A stretch of DNA of 64,000 nt from Carthagonibacter sp032251515 (GTDB lineage Bacteria; Gemmatimonadota; Gemmatimonadetes; Palauibacterales; Palauibacteraceae). The notes under the pieces are model-generated. The model saw nothing but the letters and a program-made list of their open reading frames with translations. It was not told where the DNA came from and did no database searches. A program made the position numbers and the translations under genes. The stretch is from contig JAVVDU010000003.1 in NCBI GenBank assembly GCA_032251515.1, positions 1 to 64,000 on the forward strand, read 5' to 3'. Below are positions 1-8,337 of the stretch, piece after piece. The stretch's first letter is position 1. Each line of letters starts with the position of its first letter.

Positions 1-1
1 G

Positions 2-343
2 CACTGGGCGGACGGGGGCGAGACCTCGCTGGCGAACCTCGTGCTGCTGTGCGCCCACCATCACCGGCTCGTGCACGAGGGGGGCTGGCGGGTGGAGACC
101 TGTCTCGGGCGGCTCGCGTTCCGGGACCCGCGAGGGCAGCTCGTCGTCACGCGGCCGGAGCCCGCGCCGCGCCTGGGCCCGGACCCGGTGGCGGCGCTCA
201 CGGCACGGACCCGGACCCGCGGGGCCCGGCCCGACGCGACGACCGCGGGCGCGCGCTGGCGGCACGAGATGGAGGTCCCGGAGCCCGTGTGGCGCCGGGC
301 CATGGAGGCAATGGCCCGCGCGGAGGAGGACGGCGGGGCGTGA
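2..343 (+). CDS. HNH endonuclease, C-terminal part (5' end outside window)
   Basis: Reading frame 2 is open from the window edge and encodes the end of an HNH nuclease of the type common in DUF222/HNH proteins. The visible motif is HWADGGETSLANLVLLC followed by AHHHRLVHEGGW, which carries the metal- and phosphate-binding His residues and the conserved Asn of the HNH fold. After it comes a basic tail of about 70 residues without recognisable motifs. The N-terminal domain is not visible, so the full family cannot be named. Many such genes are multi-copy and may be linked to mobile elements, but no repeat or terminus is seen here. The nuclease identity is fairly sure; the biological role is unknown. 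Confidence 0.75.
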   Translation, partial: HWADGGETSLANLVLLCAHHHRLVHEGGWRVETCLGRLAFRDPRGQLVVTRPEPAPRLGPDPVAALTARTRTRGARPDATTAGARWRHEMEVPEPVWRRAMEAMARAEEDGGA

Positions 344-478
344 CAGCGGCGGCTGGGCGGGGGGCTGAAGCGGACAGGGGCGGAAGTCGGCGTCGGGCGT
401 TCGGCGTCGAAGCGCGACTCGCTTCAGAGGAAGGCACAAGATCGTGTCTGCCAGGCGATCGAGTTGGAGGGACGAGTG

Positions 479-655
479 ATGCCTGCTCCAGCCGTCAATC
501 GCGCTCGATCCCGATTCGTCCTGCTGCTCACCGGGCTCGGTGTCCTGCTACCTCGTGCCATCGCGGCCCTGGATGCGCAGGCGGCGGACATCGCCTCCTG
601 CGCGACGAGCCGTAGGTGTCAGTGGGCGGGCGGGCCAAGCCCGATCGTCCGCTGA
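479..655 (+). CDS. possible small secreted peptide or gene remnant
   Basis: An ATG is preceded by a good ribosome-binding site (GGAGG, about 8 bases upstream). It opens a 58-codon frame with a plausible signal peptide: a basic start (VNRARSR), a hydrophobic core (FVLLLTGLGVLLP) and a small-residue exit (ALDAQA). The remaining 24 residues contain two Cys and match nothing I recognise. The 3' end overlaps the convergent gene at 619-1002 by 37 bases. It may be a genuine small exported peptide, the truncated start of a lost gene, or chance. The signal-like start and the ribosome site are the only support. Confidence 0.3.
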   Translation: MPAPAVNRARSRFVLLLTGLGVLLPRAIAALDAQAADIASCATSRRCQWAGGPSPIVR

Positions 656-1002
656 AACGCTCCGAGTCCCAGTCCGCTCCCGGTACCCATGACGGGCCAA
701 AAGAGCAAAGCCGTCAGCCAGTCACCTGTGGCAAACAACGCCGGGAGCACTGCCGCACTGAACCCTACGTTCGTCGAGATCACCCACGACAGCCAGTACT
801 GAAGACCCCTCTGCCGGCGCATGCCCCGAGTGGCGTGCAGCGTCAGGCCTGTGAGCGCTCCTACCATCACTCCAAGTACTGCCGAGTCCAGGTACTCGCC
901 GCGGGCCGTTCCAACCTCTCCCCAGCGATCCCTCAGGGTACCACCGACGGCAAGGATCGCACCGAAAAACGCCCCGCGAACGCTGTACGAGAGCCTGCTC
1001 AA
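619..1002 (-). CDS. small integral membrane protein, unknown function
   Basis: This is a 127-residue protein with about four hydrophobic segments (roughly residues 10-22, 40-56, 69-90 and 94-115), many small residues and few charges, so an inner-membrane protein is likely. I chose the TTG at 1002 because GAGGGG lies 5 bases upstream; a TTG at 1017 would add five residues but has no such site. No family is recognised. The gene sits in a patch of visibly lower G+C (about 60% by hand count over 661-780) than the genes after it (one line near 1400 is 80%). This suggests recent acquisition or weak selection. Confidence 0.6.
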   Translation of the reverse strand: MSRLSYSVRGAFFGAILAVGGTLRDRWGEVGTARGEYLDSAVLGVMVGALTGLTLHATRGMRRQRGLQYWLSWVISTNVGFSAAVLPALFATGDWLTALLFWPVMGTGSGLGLGAFQRTIGLGPPAH

Positions 1003-1144
1003 GGGATCCCCTCGCAACTGCCATCTACGCTGGCTCGGAACTGCCCTGAATCAACGGTTGAAGATCGGAGGCTCACAGCGGCGTGGCGCGCGTCGAAACT
1101 GCCCGCACCCCGCGACCCCCGCCGCCAGACCTCACCCCACCCCG

Positions 1145-1417
1145 TCACACCGCCGGCCCCGGCCCCTCCGGCGCGGCCTCGCCGAACAGATACGACCGCA
1201 GGCTGGCGATCAGGAACGCGCGGGCCTTCGGGTCGCGGACGTTGAGGGCGTAGTGGTTGATGATCGCCATCTGGTGCCGCTTCCAGTCCTCCCAGCAATC
1301 GCCGCACACGGAGGTGGCGATCCGCTTCCCCAGGTCGTCCGGAAACGGCGGCGTGCCAAGCGGGACGCGGTCGGAGCGGCCGCAGCGGGCGCAGGCGAAG
1401 TCGGGGGCGTCGGACAT
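1145..1417 (-). CDS. YggX-like Fe(II)-trafficking / oxidative-damage protection protein
   Basis: This 90-residue protein resembles the YggX/Fe-traffic family (PF04362). The family core runs PFPDDLGKRI, then a Trp-rich helix (CWEDWKRHQMAIINHYALN), then the C-terminal ARAFLIASLRSYLFG, equivalent to the LGKRI...W..W...Q...INE..LN...F pattern of E. coli YggX. YggX protects iron-sulfur clusters and handles labile iron in the cytoplasm. Unlike E. coli YggX, the N-terminus carries a CARC pair and a further Cys-Gly-Asp-Cys (CGDC), so this version may bind metal through four Cys. The ATG at 1417 has GGGAG 5 bases upstream; a GTG at 1423 is the alternative. It lies 61 bases downstream of the universal stress gene, on the same strand. 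Confidence 0.72.
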   Translation of the reverse strand: MSDAPDFACARCGRSDRVPLGTPPFPDDLGKRIATSVCGDCWEDWKRHQMAIINHYALNVRDPKARAFLIASLRSYLFGEAAPEGPGPAV

Positions 1418-1478
1418 GGGCACTCCCGCGGCCGCCAGGGGCGCGGCCGGCCCAGGCCGGCCGCCGTCCCGGCGCCGC

Positions 1479-2351
1479 TCAGAGGGGGACGGTGAGGACG
1501 GAGCAGTTCGCCGTCTGGATGATCTGCGACGTGATCCCGCCGAGGAGCACGCGCGAGCGGAGCCCGGGGGCGTGGTACTTGCCGATCACGATGAGGTCTG
1601 CGGCCTCCCGCTCGGCGACCTGCAGGATGTGCCCGACGACGGGCTTTCCGCGCACGATCACGACCTGCGTCGTGAGCTTGTCCCGCAGGTCCGCCGGCAC
1701 CCGGGCCATCGCGTCGAGCCGCGCGCCTTTCTCGAGCCGGCGCATCGTCTCCTCGACCATGGGCGGATGGCTCACGGCTCGCATGTAGCCGTGCAGCGTC
1801 CCCGGGATCGCGTGCACGAGCAGCAGCCGCGCCTTGAAGTAGTCGGCGTACCGGGCGGCGGTGGCGGCGATGGGGGCGCTCCCCTCCCGCAGGTCGAGGG
1901 CGGCCAGGACCGTCTTGTCCTTCTCGTTCCGCACGGGCCGCCACACGAGCACGGGCACGCTGGCCTTGCGGACGATCGCGGCGCACGTATTGCCCAGTTC
2001 GTCGGTGGGGTTGATCCGCTTGCGGTGGGCCCCCACGACCACGAGTTCGGCGCCTGCTTCCTCCGCCGCAACGGCGACCGCCTCGGGCGTCCAGCCGTGC
2101 CGGACCTCGACGCGGGCGTCGAGCCCCATGCCCTCGGCAAGGTGCTCGAGGTTCGTGCGGGCATCGAGCTCCTTCTCCCGCAGGATGTCGAGGCGGCTGC
2201 CGATCTCGCGGGCCAGATAGCCGGGTGCCGACAGCGGTTCGATGGCGTGGAACAGGGTCAGCTCGGCCGCCGGGAAGCGCGACACGGCCCAGCGAACGGT
2301 CTCCACGGAGGAGTCCGAGAAGTCGATGCCGATCAGGATCCGGTCGTACAT
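1479..2351 (-). CDS. tandem-domain universal stress protein (UspA family)
   Basis: This 290-residue protein has two UspA domains in tandem. The first starts at MYDRILIGIDFSDSS and ends around AIVRKASVPVLVW (about residue 150). The second runs from KTVLAALDLREGS to IIQTANCSVLTVPL. In ATP-binding Usp proteins a G-x2-G-x9-G-S/T loop is expected. Domain 1 shows VVGAHRKR and domain 2 VIGKYHAPGLRSRVLLGGITS, so domain 2 keeps more of the loop. Usp proteins are soluble stress-response nucleotide-binding proteins. The start at 2351 has GAGG 5 bases upstream; the frame continues upstream but reads as non-coding Arg/Pro-rich sequence. It is probably transcribed with the YggX-like gene that follows. Confidence 0.88.
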   Translation of the reverse strand: MYDRILIGIDFSDSSVETVRWAVSRFPAAELTLFHAIEPLSAPGYLAREIGSRLDILREKELDARTNLEHLAEGMGLDARVEVRHGWTPEAVAVAAEEAGAELVVVGAHRKRINPTDELGNTCAAIVRKASVPVLVWRPVRNEKDKTVLAALDLREGSAPIAATAARYADYFKARLLLVHAIPGTLHGYMRAVSHPPMVEETMRRLEKGARLDAMARVPADLRDKLTTQVVIVRGKPVVGHILQVAEREAADLIVIGKYHAPGLRSRVLLGGITSQIIQTANCSVLTVPL

Positions 2352-2385
2352 TTGCGCCTCGAACGGGTGACGGTCCGGCGCGAAG

Positions 2386-3501
2386 CTAGCGGCCGCCGTC
2401 CGCGGGCGCACGGGGCGGCGGGGCGCCGGCCAGCAGCCGGTCCAGGGCCTGCCAGGGGTCTCCGTCCCCCGCCTCGTCCACCAGCGCCCGCACGGCGTGC
2501 CGGAGGCCGCCGGCCGTCTCGTACAGCCGCTCGAAGTCATCCAGGCGGGTGTAATAGAGGACGCGGGACAGAAGCCAGGCGTTGTTCAGCGTCTCCGGAT
2601 CGAGCGCGGCGTAGCGGCCCGACCGGAGCTCCGGGCCCAGCTCCTCGCGCCAGCGCCGGGCGGCGTCGTCCAGGATCTCGCGCTTCCGCTCCCGCTTGCG
2701 AGCCTCCGGAAGGTCGCTCGCGTACAGGGCCTCCAGCGGGTCCACGATCGAGTGGAAGAACCGCCCGAACACGCGGACGTCGTGCCACCGGTCCGTGGCC
2801 CGCCGGCACTGCGCGGGCTCGCCGACCCCCTCGCAGAAGTACTCGATGGCGCCCCGCCAGCCGACGAAGTTCGCGAAGCTCTCGTTGAACCTCGCCTGGC
2901 CCTTGGGGAAGAACGTCGTGTGCGTGATCTCGTGGACCACGGTCTCGACGAGCTCCACGCTGTCCTGCCGCAGGCTGGGCGGGAGGACGGGGTCCGGCAA
3001 CCACCCGAGCGTGCTGAACGCGGCGCTCGGCCGGACGTAGACGTCCCAGCCCTCGGCGCGCAGCGACGCCGCCTCCCGCCGCGCGCGGTCGAAGTCGAAG
3101 TATCCCTTGTACGGCAGGTGCCCGACGATCGGGAACCACCACGTCTTCCAGCGGAGCGCCAGCTCGGGAGCGGCGGACACGACCAGGACGAGGGTGTCGC
3201 TGTCCAGGGGCGCGTAGCTCGTGAAGCTCGAGCCCGCGTCGAGGTTGAGCCGGCGCTCGGCGAACACGCGCGCGTCGCGCACCAGCGAGAGCTTGGCGCG
3301 GAGCTCCGGGTCGGCCGCGGAGTCGGCCAGGATCTCGTCGATCGGTTGCCGGCGTGCGAGGATCTTCGCCTCCTCCCAGCCGGCGCGCACGACGTACTCC
3401 GGCGAGCATGCGGCTGCCGAGGCGGCGCCGAGCAGCGCGAGCACGGCGCGCCGGGCGAGGCCCGGCCGCGGGCGGGGCGGGACGAAAGGGTGGCGGCGCA
3501 T
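2386..3501 (-). CDS. zinc-dependent aminopeptidase-type lipoprotein (PF10023-like)
   Basis: The protein is 371 residues, with a type II signal peptide (Arg-rich start, LALLGAASAAA then Cys near residue 32), so it is probably a membrane-anchored periplasmic lipoprotein. The motif VVHEITHTTFF followed by FNESFANFVG supplies HExxH and a downstream Glu, the zinc ligands and general base of a gluzincin-type peptidase. It resembles the 'putative aminopeptidase' family PF10023. Two ATGs are adjacent (3504 and 3501); GGGAGG is better spaced for the second. It ends 34 bases before the universal stress gene. The substrate is unknown. Confidence 0.75.
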   Translation of the reverse strand: MRRHPFVPPRPRPGLARRAVLALLGAASAAACSPEYVVRAGWEEAKILARRQPIDEILADSAADPELRAKLSLVRDARVFAERRLNLDAGSSFTSYAPLDSDTLVLVVSAAPELALRWKTWWFPIVGHLPYKGYFDFDRARREAASLRAEGWDVYVRPSAAFSTLGWLPDPVLPPSLRQDSVELVETVVHEITHTTFFPKGQARFNESFANFVGWRGAIEYFCEGVGEPAQCRRATDRWHDVRVFGRFFHSIVDPLEALYASDLPEARKRERKREILDDAARRWREELGPELRSGRYAALDPETLNNAWLLSRVLYYTRLDDFERLYETAGGLRHAVRALVDEAGDGDPWQALDRLLAGAPPPRAPADGGR

Positions 3502-3544
3502 CATGCCTCCCGTACCCGGGCAGGGGCCCGTGCGATCCCGGCGG

Positions 3545-4597
3545 TCACGCGAGGCGCACGTAATGCAGCCGCTCCCGCACCCGGTCTCCCGTGTAGCGGC
3601 GGCCCGGCCCGTCCGCGTCGCTGCGGTAGCGCCGGTAGCCCGTCTCGAGGCGCCGGTAGCTGTCCGGGTCCCCGGCGGACCGCAGGATCTCCTCCACGCG
3701 TCCCGCCGGGATCAGCCCCTCGTCGTTGTAGCTGAGCAGGACGTGCCGGGCCCCGGCCGCCCGCAGGGTCCGCTCCAGGGCTCCCTCGCAGGCCGCCCTG
3801 CGGCACCAGTCCGACCGCAGCTCGTCGTCGGGGATCAGTCCCGTCTTCCCACGCAGCGCGGGGACGGGCCGCCAGCCGCGAGCGAGCAGCTCGGGCAGGT
3901 GGTAGTAGCCCGGGTACTGCCGCTCGTTGTACGGGGGGTCGAGGTACAGCAGGTCGACCGGTCCGACATCGCGCAGGAGCTCCTCGGCCCGCCCCTGGAA
4001 CGCGGTGCAGCCGCTGGCGGACGGCGATCCGGGCTCGGCGGGGCGGATCGGCCGCAACTCGAGGGGACGGAGCGCGTTCGGCTGCCACGTCTTCACGAAC
4101 GAGGCGTACACGCCCGTCGTATTGGCGACGCGGTCCGCGGCCCGGATCAGGACCGCGAGCAGGTACTGGCACCCCTCGTCCGAAATCTCGCCGGCCTCCG
4201 ACCAGGCGTCGATCCGCTCGCGGATCGCGTCGATCCGGCCCGCGTTCTCCGGCGTGAAGTACATGCGGCCGTGCGCCGCCGCGGCCGCGCCGGCCGGCGA
4301 ATAGTGCTCCGTGACGAACCCGTGTTCGGGCGGCGAGGCGGCGAGGAGAGCGAGGGCCTCGCGCACGCCTCCGGCGAGGCGGGGCGGCGCGTCCAGTACC
4401 ACGCGGGCGACCTGGAAGGCGCGGGACAGCGCGAGGACGTCGCCGCTGTGCACCCGCCAGCCGGCGCACTTCAGCGCCCGGCCCACGCTCGCGGTCCCCG
4501 CGAACGGATCGCAGGCCGTCGTTCCGCCGATCTCCAGCCGCTCGAGGGCCCGGAGCAGGAAGGGCAGCAGCCGCGTCTTGTTCCCGATGTAGCGCAG
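3545..4597 (-). CDS. D12-class DNA adenine-N6 methyltransferase, apparent CTG start
   Basis: This 350-residue methyltransferase is of the MethyltransfD12 (Dam/alpha) type. Its N-terminus RYIGNKTRLLPFL matches the family's Y-GxK start; DPFAGTASVGRAL is the SAM-binding motif I and YLDPPYNERQY is the catalytic DPPY motif IV. It transfers a methyl group from SAM to adenine in a short DNA target. No ATG, GTG or TTG lies at the expected place. The CTG at 4597 has GAGGAGGG 4-5 bases upstream and gives exactly the usual family N-terminus; a TTG at 4633 without a ribosome site is the alternative. No restriction gene is beside it, so it looks like an orphan (regulatory or defensive) methyltransferase. 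Confidence 0.85.
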   Translation of the reverse strand: MRYIGNKTRLLPFLLRALERLEIGGTTACDPFAGTASVGRALKCAGWRVHSGDVLALSRAFQVARVVLDAPPRLAGGVREALALLAASPPEHGFVTEHYSPAGAAAAAHGRMYFTPENAGRIDAIRERIDAWSEAGEISDEGCQYLLAVLIRAADRVANTTGVYASFVKTWQPNALRPLELRPIRPAEPGSPSASGCTAFQGRAEELLRDVGPVDLLYLDPPYNERQYPGYYHLPELLARGWRPVPALRGKTGLIPDDELRSDWCRRAACEGALERTLRAAGARHVLLSYNDEGLIPAGRVEEILRSAGDPDSYRRLETGYRRYRSDADGPGRRYTGDRVRERLHYVRLA

Positions 4598-4842
4598 AGG
4601 CCCTCCTCGTCGGCGGTCGCGTCGGGGCGACAATCTACGTGCGCGGCCACGCCGCGCGCCCGGGGCCACGCCTGCGGTTCCCCGCCCCGCCGCCGCGCCC
4701 CGCCGCTCGCGCCTCTTCGCCGGGTGGACAGGACACGGGCCCGGCCCGAGGTTCCGGCCGGGCCGCCTGCCCATTCCCGGGGGCGGCGGCCGCAGGGCCA
4801 GCGGGTCGCGGCCGCCGGCCACCTGCCGGGGCGGGAGGCGAG

Positions 4843-6225
4843 GTGAGCGCGTTCGAGGCGGCGTGGGACCTGGCCCTGACTGTGGCTCGTCCGGCTCTCC
4901 GGCTGGCGGCGCGGGCGCCGGGCAAGCCCGCCGCCGCCGTGGCGGGCCGGCTGGCGGGTGGGCGGGCGCTGTGCTCCTGGGCGGAGACCGGCCGGCGAGC
5001 CGGCGACCCGCTCCTCTGGCTGCACGCCGCCTCGGCGGGCGAGCTCGCCGGGGCGGCGCCCCTCGTGCCGGCCGTGCGGGGGCGCTTCCCCAGTCTCCAG
5101 GTCGTCGCCACCTGCGCCTCTCCCTCCGGTCTCGTAGCGGCGCGGGAGCTCGACGCCGACTTCGCCGGGTTCCTTCCCTGGGACACGCAGGCCGAGTGTG
5201 GCCGCGCCGTCGACGCGCTGCGCCCTGCCGCCGTGGTGTTCGCGAAGGGCGACGTGTGGCCGGGACTTTCGCGCGCGGCAGCGAGTCGTGGGGTGCCGCT
5301 CGGCCTCGTGAACGGGACCGTGAGCCGCCGCAGCTCCCGCCTCGCCCGGCCCGCCCGGTCCCTGCTGCGCACCGTGTATGCGCGGCTCGATGCGGTCGGG
5401 GCGGCGTCGCGGGAGGACGCGGAGCGGATCGTCCGGCTGGGGGCGCCGGGCGGCGGCGTCCGCGTGACGGGCGATGCGGCGTACGCCGCCGCCGCGCGCC
5501 GCGCGGTCGCAGTCCGGGACCGCGGAGCGCCGCTCCTTCCGCCCCCGCCGGGCGGAAGCGTCCGACTCGTCGCCGGGTCCACCTGGCCTGCCGACGAACG
5601 CGCGCTGCTGGCGGCGTGCCGGGAGGTGACGGACGTGCAACTCGTGCTCGTGCCGCACGAGCCGTCGGCGGTCCGCGTGCGCCGGCTGCGGCCGGCCGTC
5701 CGGCGAGCCCTCGGCCGGGAGCCGGTCCTGTGGTCCGAGCTGGCGGAACACGCCCGCGGACGGCGCGACCGCGGAGGGCCGGACGGATCTCCCGGCTCCC
5801 GCGGCCCCGGCCCGGACGCGCCGGTCCCCGTGATCGTGGACGCCGTGGGGTTCCTCGCCGCCCTCTACCTCGAGGCGGACCTCGCGTTCGTCGGCGGGGC
5901 GTCGGCCGGCCGGGTGGCGGGGCGCGGGCTTCACTCCGTGCTCGAGCCCGCGGCCGCCGGGCTCGCCGTGCTGTTCGGGCCGCGGCACGACCGGCGGGAG
6001 GCGCGGGAACTGCTGGCGCGCGGCGCGGCGCGGGTGCTCGACGGCCCGTCCGGCCCCGCGACGCTCGCATCCCTGGTGGCGGACCCGGGAACGCGGGCAC
6101 GCATGGGCACGGCGGCGCGCGCCGTCGTGGAGGGGGGTGAAGAAGCCGTCGAGGCCGCGGCGGACCTCGTCGCCGACCTCCTCCGGACGGGGATCAGCCG
6201 GCGGCGGGCGGGGGCGGGCGCCTGA
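4843..6225 (+). CDS. waaA: Kdo-transferase-like glycosyltransferase (WaaA/KdtA family)
   Basis: This 460-residue protein has the two-lobe GT30 layout. An N-terminal motif LLWLHAASAGEL corresponds to the HA.S.GE motif with the catalytic Glu, and a C-terminal FVGGASAGRVAGRGLHSVLEPA corresponds to the FVGGSL...GGHN.LEPA sugar-nucleotide site. WaaA adds Kdo from CMP-Kdo to lipid A precursor at the inner membrane. Two features are unusual: the canonical E(T/L)E-WPN motif reads AKGDVWPGL, and the N-terminal hydrophobic anchor is weak, so donor or acceptor may differ. The GTG at 4843 is supported by GGGAGG 5 bases upstream; an in-frame extension to 4639 is Pro/Arg-rich and unlikely to be coding. The 3' end overlaps the convergent gene by 32 bases. 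Confidence 0.78.
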   Translation: MSAFEAAWDLALTVARPALRLAARAPGKPAAAVAGRLAGGRALCSWAETGRRAGDPLLWLHAASAGELAGAAPLVPAVRGRFPSLQVVATCASPSGLVAARELDADFAGFLPWDTQAECGRAVDALRPAAVVFAKGDVWPGLSRAAASRGVPLGLVNGTVSRRSSRLARPARSLLRTVYARLDAVGAASREDAERIVRLGAPGGGVRVTGDAAYAAAARRAVAVRDRGAPLLPPPPGGSVRLVAGSTWPADERALLAACREVTDVQLVLVPHEPSAVRVRRLRPAVRRALGREPVLWSELAEHARGRRDRGGPDGSPGSRGPGPDAPVPVIVDAVGFLAALYLEADLAFVGGASAGRVAGRGLHSVLEPAAAGLAVLFGPRHDRREARELLARGAARVLDGPSGPATLASLVADPGTRARMGTAARAVVEGGEEAVEAAADLVADLLRTGISRRRAGAGA

Positions 6226-6463
6226 GCGCCTTGGGGCCGAGGGCGTACCAGAACAGGCAGCCGAAGATCGGTACGAACAGCACGATGGCGCTCCACAGCA
6301 GCCCTTCGCGCCAGCCCGGCCGGGCCCGCGCGATGAGCACGATCGCCCAGATGTCCAGGACGAGCAGGTAGCCGGCCAGGAGCAGGCGGGTGTCCAGCGA
6401 CTGGAGCGCCCCCGCCAGGCCGTCCAGGCCGTCCGCTGCGGTCAGGCCGTCCGCGCCGGTCAT
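6194..6463 (-). CDS. PLDc_N-type small membrane protein
   Basis: This 89-residue protein has two transmembrane segments, LLLAGYLLVLDIWAIVLIARA and WSAIVLFVPIFGCLFWYALG, ending in GPK and a Pro-rich tail. The layout matches the phospholipase D N-terminal membrane domain (PLDc_N, PF13396) as it occurs in stand-alone proteins, whose function is not established. Its ATG overlaps the stop of the ABC transporter (ATGA, 6460-6463), so the two are probably translationally coupled and may act together in the membrane. Its last 32 bases are antisense to the end of the Kdo-transferase-like gene. Confidence 0.7.
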   Translation of the reverse strand: MTGADGLTAADGLDGLAGALQSLDTRLLLAGYLLVLDIWAIVLIARARPGWREGLLWSAIVLFVPIFGCLFWYALGPKALRRPPPPAAG

Positions 6464-8337
6464 GCCGCCTCCGGTCCGGCGAACTGGAGCCGGTGCAGCC
6501 GCGCGTACAGGCCGCCCGCCCGCAGGAGCTCGTCGTGCGTGCCGGTCTCCCGGATCCGGCCGTGGTGCAGGACGAGGATCCGGTCCGCGTTCCGGACGGT
6601 CGAGAGGCGGTGCGCGATGACGATGCTCGTGCGCCCTGCCATCAGGGTCTCCAGCGCCCGCTCGATCTGCTCCTCGATCTCGGAGTCCACCGAGCTGGTG
6701 GCCTCGTCGAGCAGCAGGATCCGCGGGTCACCCGCCAGCGCGCGGGCGAAACTGAGCAGCTGCCGCTCGCCCACGCTGAGGTTCGCGCCGCGCTCCCCGA
6801 GGACCTGGTCGTAGCCGCCGGGCAGCCGGCGGACGTACCGGTCGGCGCCGACCCGGGCCGCCGCGGCCCGCACCCGCTCCTCGTCCACCCCCGGCCGGCC
6901 GAGCGAGATGTTGTCGCTCGTCGAGGCGGAGAACAGGAACACGTCCTGCAGAACGAGTCCCATCGTGGTGCGCAGCTCGCTCAGGGGCCGTTCGCGGATG
7001 TCCACTCCGTCCAGCAGGATCCGGCCGCGCTGCGGCTCGTGAAACCGCATCAGCAGGTTCACGATCGTGGTCTTCCCGGCCCCCGTCGCCCCCACGATCG
7101 CCAGGCGCTCGCCGGGCTCCACGCGGAACGAGATGTCCTGCAGGACCCAGCCGTCGTCTTCCGTCCGCTCGCCGTCCGGCCCCGGTGGTCCCTCGGCGGG
7201 AGGATAACGGAACCACACCCCCTCGAACTCGATGCGCCCCGCGACCGGCGTGCCCGGCGTGCCCGGCGCGACCGACGTGCCCGGCGCGGCCGGCGCCGCG
7301 GGCCGCTCCCGGTCGCGGATCTCCGGCTCGCGGTCGAGCAGCCGGAACACTCGCTCCGAGCTCGCCATGGCGCTCTGCAGCACGTTGTACTTCTCCGACA
7401 GGTCCTGGATGGGCCGGAAGAAGCGCCGCGCGTACTGCAGGAACGCCGCGATGACGCCGATCGTGACCGCGCCGCCGAGCGCCTGCAGCCCGCCGTACCA
7501 CAGGATCAGGGCCACCGACACGGCCGACAGCACCTCGATGGCCGGGAAGAACATCGCGTAGTAGCGGATCGAGCGCAGGTGCGCCTGGAGGTGCGAGTCG
7601 TTGATCGCGTGGAACCGGCTCGCGGTGGACGGCTCGAGGCCGAACAACTGCACGACCTCGACGCCGGTGATCCGCTCCTGCAGGAACGCGTTGATGCGCG
7701 CGAGCCGCACCCGGATCTCGCGGTACGCGTCGCGCACCTTGCGGCGGAACAGGAGCGCCAGGAGGAACACCGCCGGCAGAACGGAAAAGGTCACGAGCGC
7801 CAGCCGGACGTCGAGGACCAGCATGGCGGTGACGATCGCGCCGATCGTGAACACGTCCCCGAAGATCGTCACCACGCCCGACGTGAACATCTCGTTCAGG
7901 ACCTCGATGTCGCTCGTCACCCGGGTCATCAGGCGGCCCACCGGGTTCCGGTCGAAGAACGCCGGGTCCTGCCGCTGCAGGTGCCCGAACACCTGCCCGC
8001 GCAGGTCCAGCATGATCCGCTGACCGATCCAGGTGGTCAGCAGGGTGCGGGCGTATTCGAGCGCGAAGGCGAGGAGCAGCGAGCCGACGAACACGGCGGC
8101 CAGCGTGGCGAGCAGTCCCGTGTCGCCGGCCGGGACCGCCCGGTCGAGCGCGATCTTGGTCAGCCACGGGCCGACGAGCTCCAGCGCCGAGGCGGCGATC
8201 AGCATGAGGACGGCGAGCACGACCTGCAGGCGGTACGGCCGCAGGTAGCGCAGGAGGCGCCGCATGAGGCGCGCGTCGTACGCCTTGCCCAGCGCCTCTT
8301 CCTCGCGGATCGGTCCGTCGGGGGTCCAGGATGCCAT
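6460..8337 (-). CDS. MsbA/multidrug-type ABC exporter, half-transporter
   Basis: The 625-residue half-transporter has an N-terminal six-helix exporter domain (about residues 25-320) and a C-terminal ATPase. The ATPase shows Walker A (GATGAGKTT), signature LSVGERQ (the usual second Gly of LSGGQ is Val), Walker B (ILLLDEATSSVDSE) and the H-loop (IAHRLS). A Gly/Pro/Thr-rich insert of roughly 30 residues separates the two halves. Such proteins export lipids or drugs as dimers; beside a Kdo-transferase-like gene a lipid A or lipid role is plausible but unproven. The ATG at 8337 begins the recognisable protein; the frame extends upstream without coding character. It is divergent from uvrA, with 130 bases between the starts. 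Confidence 0.85.
   Translation of the reverse strand: MASWTPDGPIREEEALGKAYDARLMRRLLRYLRPYRLQVVLAVLMLIAASALELVGPWLTKIALDRAVPAGDTGLLATLAAVFVGSLLLAFALEYARTLLTTWIGQRIMLDLRGQVFGHLQRQDPAFFDRNPVGRLMTRVTSDIEVLNEMFTSGVVTIFGDVFTIGAIVTAMLVLDVRLALVTFSVLPAVFLLALLFRRKVRDAYREIRVRLARINAFLQERITGVEVVQLFGLEPSTASRFHAINDSHLQAHLRSIRYYAMFFPAIEVLSAVSVALILWYGGLQALGGAVTIGVIAAFLQYARRFFRPIQDLSEKYNVLQSAMASSERVFRLLDREPEIRDRERPAAPAAPGTSVAPGTPGTPVAGRIEFEGVWFRYPPAEGPPGPDGERTEDDGWVLQDISFRVEPGERLAIVGATGAGKTTIVNLLMRFHEPQRGRILLDGVDIRERPLSELRTTMGLVLQDVFLFSASTSDNISLGRPGVDEERVRAAAARVGADRYVRRLPGGYDQVLGERGANLSVGERQLLSFARALAGDPRILLLDEATSSVDSEIEEQIERALETLMAGRTSIVIAHRLSTVRNADRILVLHHGRIRETGTHDELLRAGGLYARLHRLQFAGPEAA

Noticed and set aside
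616..1495. Plus-strand frames opposite the small membrane protein and YggX-like gene
   Set aside because: They are Arg/Pro-rich, without motifs or ribosome sites, and lie antisense to better-supported genes.
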